Below are positions 4,991-5,912 of a stretch of 5,912 nt of DNA, piece by piece. Each line of letters starts with the position of its first letter. Position 1 is the stretch's first letter. The DNA comes from RGIG4097 sp964367645 (GTDB lineage Bacteria > Bacillota > Clostridia > Christensenellales > CAG-917). Under the pieces are notes generated by a model. That model had not been told where the DNA came from, ran no database searches, and was given only the letters and a program-made list of their open reading frames with translations. Position numbers and translations under genes: made by a program. The stretch is from positions 1 to 5,912 of the forward strand of contig CAYIYN010000082.1 of NCBI GenBank assembly GCA_964367645.1. The letters run 5' to 3'.

Positions 4991-5581
4991 ATGAGCAAAG
5001 AAAAGAACGATAATAAAGCCACTGCGGAACTCGACAAAAATTTCAAAGTTGAAGACGGAAAAGCCGAAGATGATGCGGAAACAAACAGCGGAGATCTTGG
5101 GGTTGACAGAGAATTGCTTGGCGATGAAAAGTATATTGAAGTCCTTGAAGAAAAGTTGGGGCAGGCTTTGGCAGAAAGCGTAATGTGCCGAAATCTAACA
5201 CAGCGCATTCAAGCCGATTTTGACAACTACAGAAAACGCAACGCCTCTTTGTCGGAAGAAATGAAACAACTTGGCATTTCAATGGTTGTTGAAAAACTTT
5301 TGACCGTTTTGGACAACTGCGAACTTGCCAGAAAATATATATCCGACGAAAGCGCACTAACGGGTTTTAATATGATGGAACAGCAAATTATATCCTCACT
5401 CAGCGGTTTCGGACTTGAAGAGATAAATGCGCTCGACTGCCCGTTTGACGTTAAAACAATGTGCGCGGTTGAGAGTGTGGCGGCAGAGGGTAAAGACAAC
5501 ATCGTTTTGGAAGTTGTGGCAAAAGGTTTCAAATTGAACGGCAAACTTCTGCGTCCGGCAAGCGTAAAGGTCGGAAAATAA
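4991..5581 (+). CDS. grpE: Nucleotide exchange factor GrpE
   Basis: This 196-aa protein is the co-chaperone that releases ADP from DnaK. The first 45 residues are acidic, charged and probably disordered, as is common in GrpE. A long helix follows, containing RIQADFDNYRKR (72-83), the family's dimerisation coiled-coil motif, then VVEKLLTVLDNCELA (99-113). The C-terminal beta domain that contacts the DnaK nucleotide-binding domain runs from about 140 to the end, with GLEEINAL, CPFD (150-153) and the terminal signature GFKLNGKLLRPASVKV (179-194). The usual HEAV after the PFD motif is replaced by MCAV (157-160). The ribosome binding site AAGGA (4974-4978) is 12 bases from the ATG, longer than usual, so translation may be modest. 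It sits between hrcA and dnaK in one operon. Confidence 0.96.
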   Translation: MSKEKNDNKATAELDKNFKVEDGKAEDDAETNSGDLGVDRELLGDEKYIEVLEEKLGQALAESVMCRNLTQRIQADFDNYRKRNASLSEEMKQLGISMVVEKLLTVLDNCELARKYISDESALTGFNMMEQQIISSLSGFGLEEINALDCPFDVKTMCAVESVAAEGKDNIVLEVVAKGFKLNGKLLRPASVKVGK

Positions 5582-5611
5582 AAAGGTATTAAATTGACGT
5601 ATGAAAACATT

Positions 5612-5637
5612 TTGCTTTTCAGAAATCTGATAAGCAA
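5612..5637 (+). other. Intercistronic hairpin between grpE and dnaK
   Basis: TTGCTT (5612-5617) pairs with AAGCAA (5632-5637), and TCAG (5619-5622) pairs with CTGA (5627-5630) around the loop AAAT, with a single T-T mismatch between the two stems. No T run follows on the plus strand (the next bases are A-rich), so it is not a rightward terminator. A role in mRNA processing or in protecting the dnaK part of the transcript is possible. Confidence 0.45.
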
Positions 5638-5661
5638 GCAAAATATAAAAAAAATAAAGCG

Positions 5662-5676
5662 TCGGGCTAAGCCCGA
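5662..5676 (+). promoter_or_regulatory. Stem-loop directly upstream of the dnaK ribosome binding site
   Basis: TCGGGC (5662-5667) and GCCCGA (5671-5676) pair perfectly around the loop TAA, giving a GC-rich 6-bp stem. It ends one base before AGGAG (5678-5682), the dnaK ribosome binding site. The site itself stays unpaired, so the hairpin may stabilise a processed 5' end or keep the site exposed rather than hide it. Confidence 0.5.
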
Positions 5677-5690
5677 AAGGAGAATATAAC

Positions 5691-5912
5691 ATGGGAAAAA
5701 TAATTGGTATTGATTTAGGAACTACAAACTCTTGTGTTGCCGTTATGGAAGGCGGCGAAGCGGTGGTTATCCCTAACGCCGAAGGTATGCGCACAACCCC
5801 GTCGGTTGTGGGCTTTACGAAAGACGGAGAAAGACTTGTCGGCGAAATCGCCAAAAGACAAGCGGTTTCCAACCCCGACCACACCGTAATCTCTATAAAG
5901 AGAGAAATGGGC
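5691..5912 (+). CDS. dnaK: Molecular chaperone DnaK (Hsp70), N-terminal fragment
   Basis: The first 74 codons are present and the gene runs off the right edge. The N-terminus carries the actin-like ATPase phosphate-1 motif GIDLGTTNSCVAV (6-18), followed by IPNAEGMRTTPSVVGF and SIKREMG at the edge, all diagnostic of bacterial DnaK. The start is the ATG at 5691 with AGGAG (5678-5682) eight bases upstream. It is the third gene of the hrcA operon, 109 nt after grpE. DnaK binds exposed hydrophobic peptides in an ATP cycle that GrpE resets; dnaJ would be expected just beyond the window. Confidence 0.97.
   Translation, partial: MGKIIGIDLGTTNSCVAVMEGGEAVVIPNAEGMRTTPSVVGFTKDGERLVGEIAKRQAVSNPDHTVISIKREMG

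Noticed and set aside
5594..5622. Internal promoter before dnaK starting with TTGACG
   Set aside because: No acceptable -10 box is found 16-18 bases downstream.

Overview
The window looks like chromosomal DNA from a low-to-moderate GC Gram-positive bacterium of the Bacillota, most likely a clostridial and possibly uncultured gut lineage. The reasons are the hrcA-grpE-dnaK gene order under a CIRCE operator, three diacylglyceryl-lipoprotein signal peptides, sigma-A-type promoters, strong Shine-Dalgarno sites, a CCA-encoding tRNA gene and U-tailed terminators. The taxon is inferred from gene content, not from a marker phylogeny.

Left part (1-2525, minus strand): a three-gene envelope operon is read leftward from a near-consensus promoter at 2490-2518. 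The order is a DUF4434-like glycosidase-fold lipoprotein, then a PI-PLC X-domain lipoprotein, then the first 57 codons of a membrane protein that may be a PAP2-type phosphatase. Gaps are only 18 and 22 nt. All three products are predicted at the membrane or cell surface. Two of the three suggested activities (phosphodiesterase, phosphatase) concern phospholipid or phospho-headgroup chemistry, but the substrates are unknown.

Middle part (2526-3600): a divergently read tRNA-Glu(CTC) gene has its own extended -10 promoter and a long hairpin terminator. Next comes a small regulatory cassette: an XRE-family HTH regulator (minus) divergent from a 137-aa lipoprotein of unknown function (plus). A perfect palindrome, GGGTAA-N3-TTACCC, lies between them at the predicted start site of the lipoprotein promoter, with an extra half-site in that promoter's spacer. 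A 17-bp bidirectional terminator closes the cassette. Bases 3475-3561, between the lipoprotein stop codon and this terminator, hold no gene that I can support.

3601-3843 is non-coding and holds the most unusual object in the window. It is a chain of at least seven short hairpins with different stem sequences, each beginning ATT and mostly ending AAT. They are joined by exactly 3-nt linkers that read GAT, GAT, GAG in the left half and CTC, ATC, ATC in the right half, so the linkers are reverse-complement symmetric. A 14-bp long-range inverted repeat could fold the left half into a cloverleaf-like form.

Right part (3844-5912, plus strand): a class I heat-shock operon with a consensus promoter, a slightly degenerate CIRCE element, hrcA (repressor), grpE (nucleotide exchange factor) and the first 74 codons of dnaK (Hsp70). 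Two hairpins lie between grpE and dnaK, one of them directly in front of the dnaK ribosome binding site.
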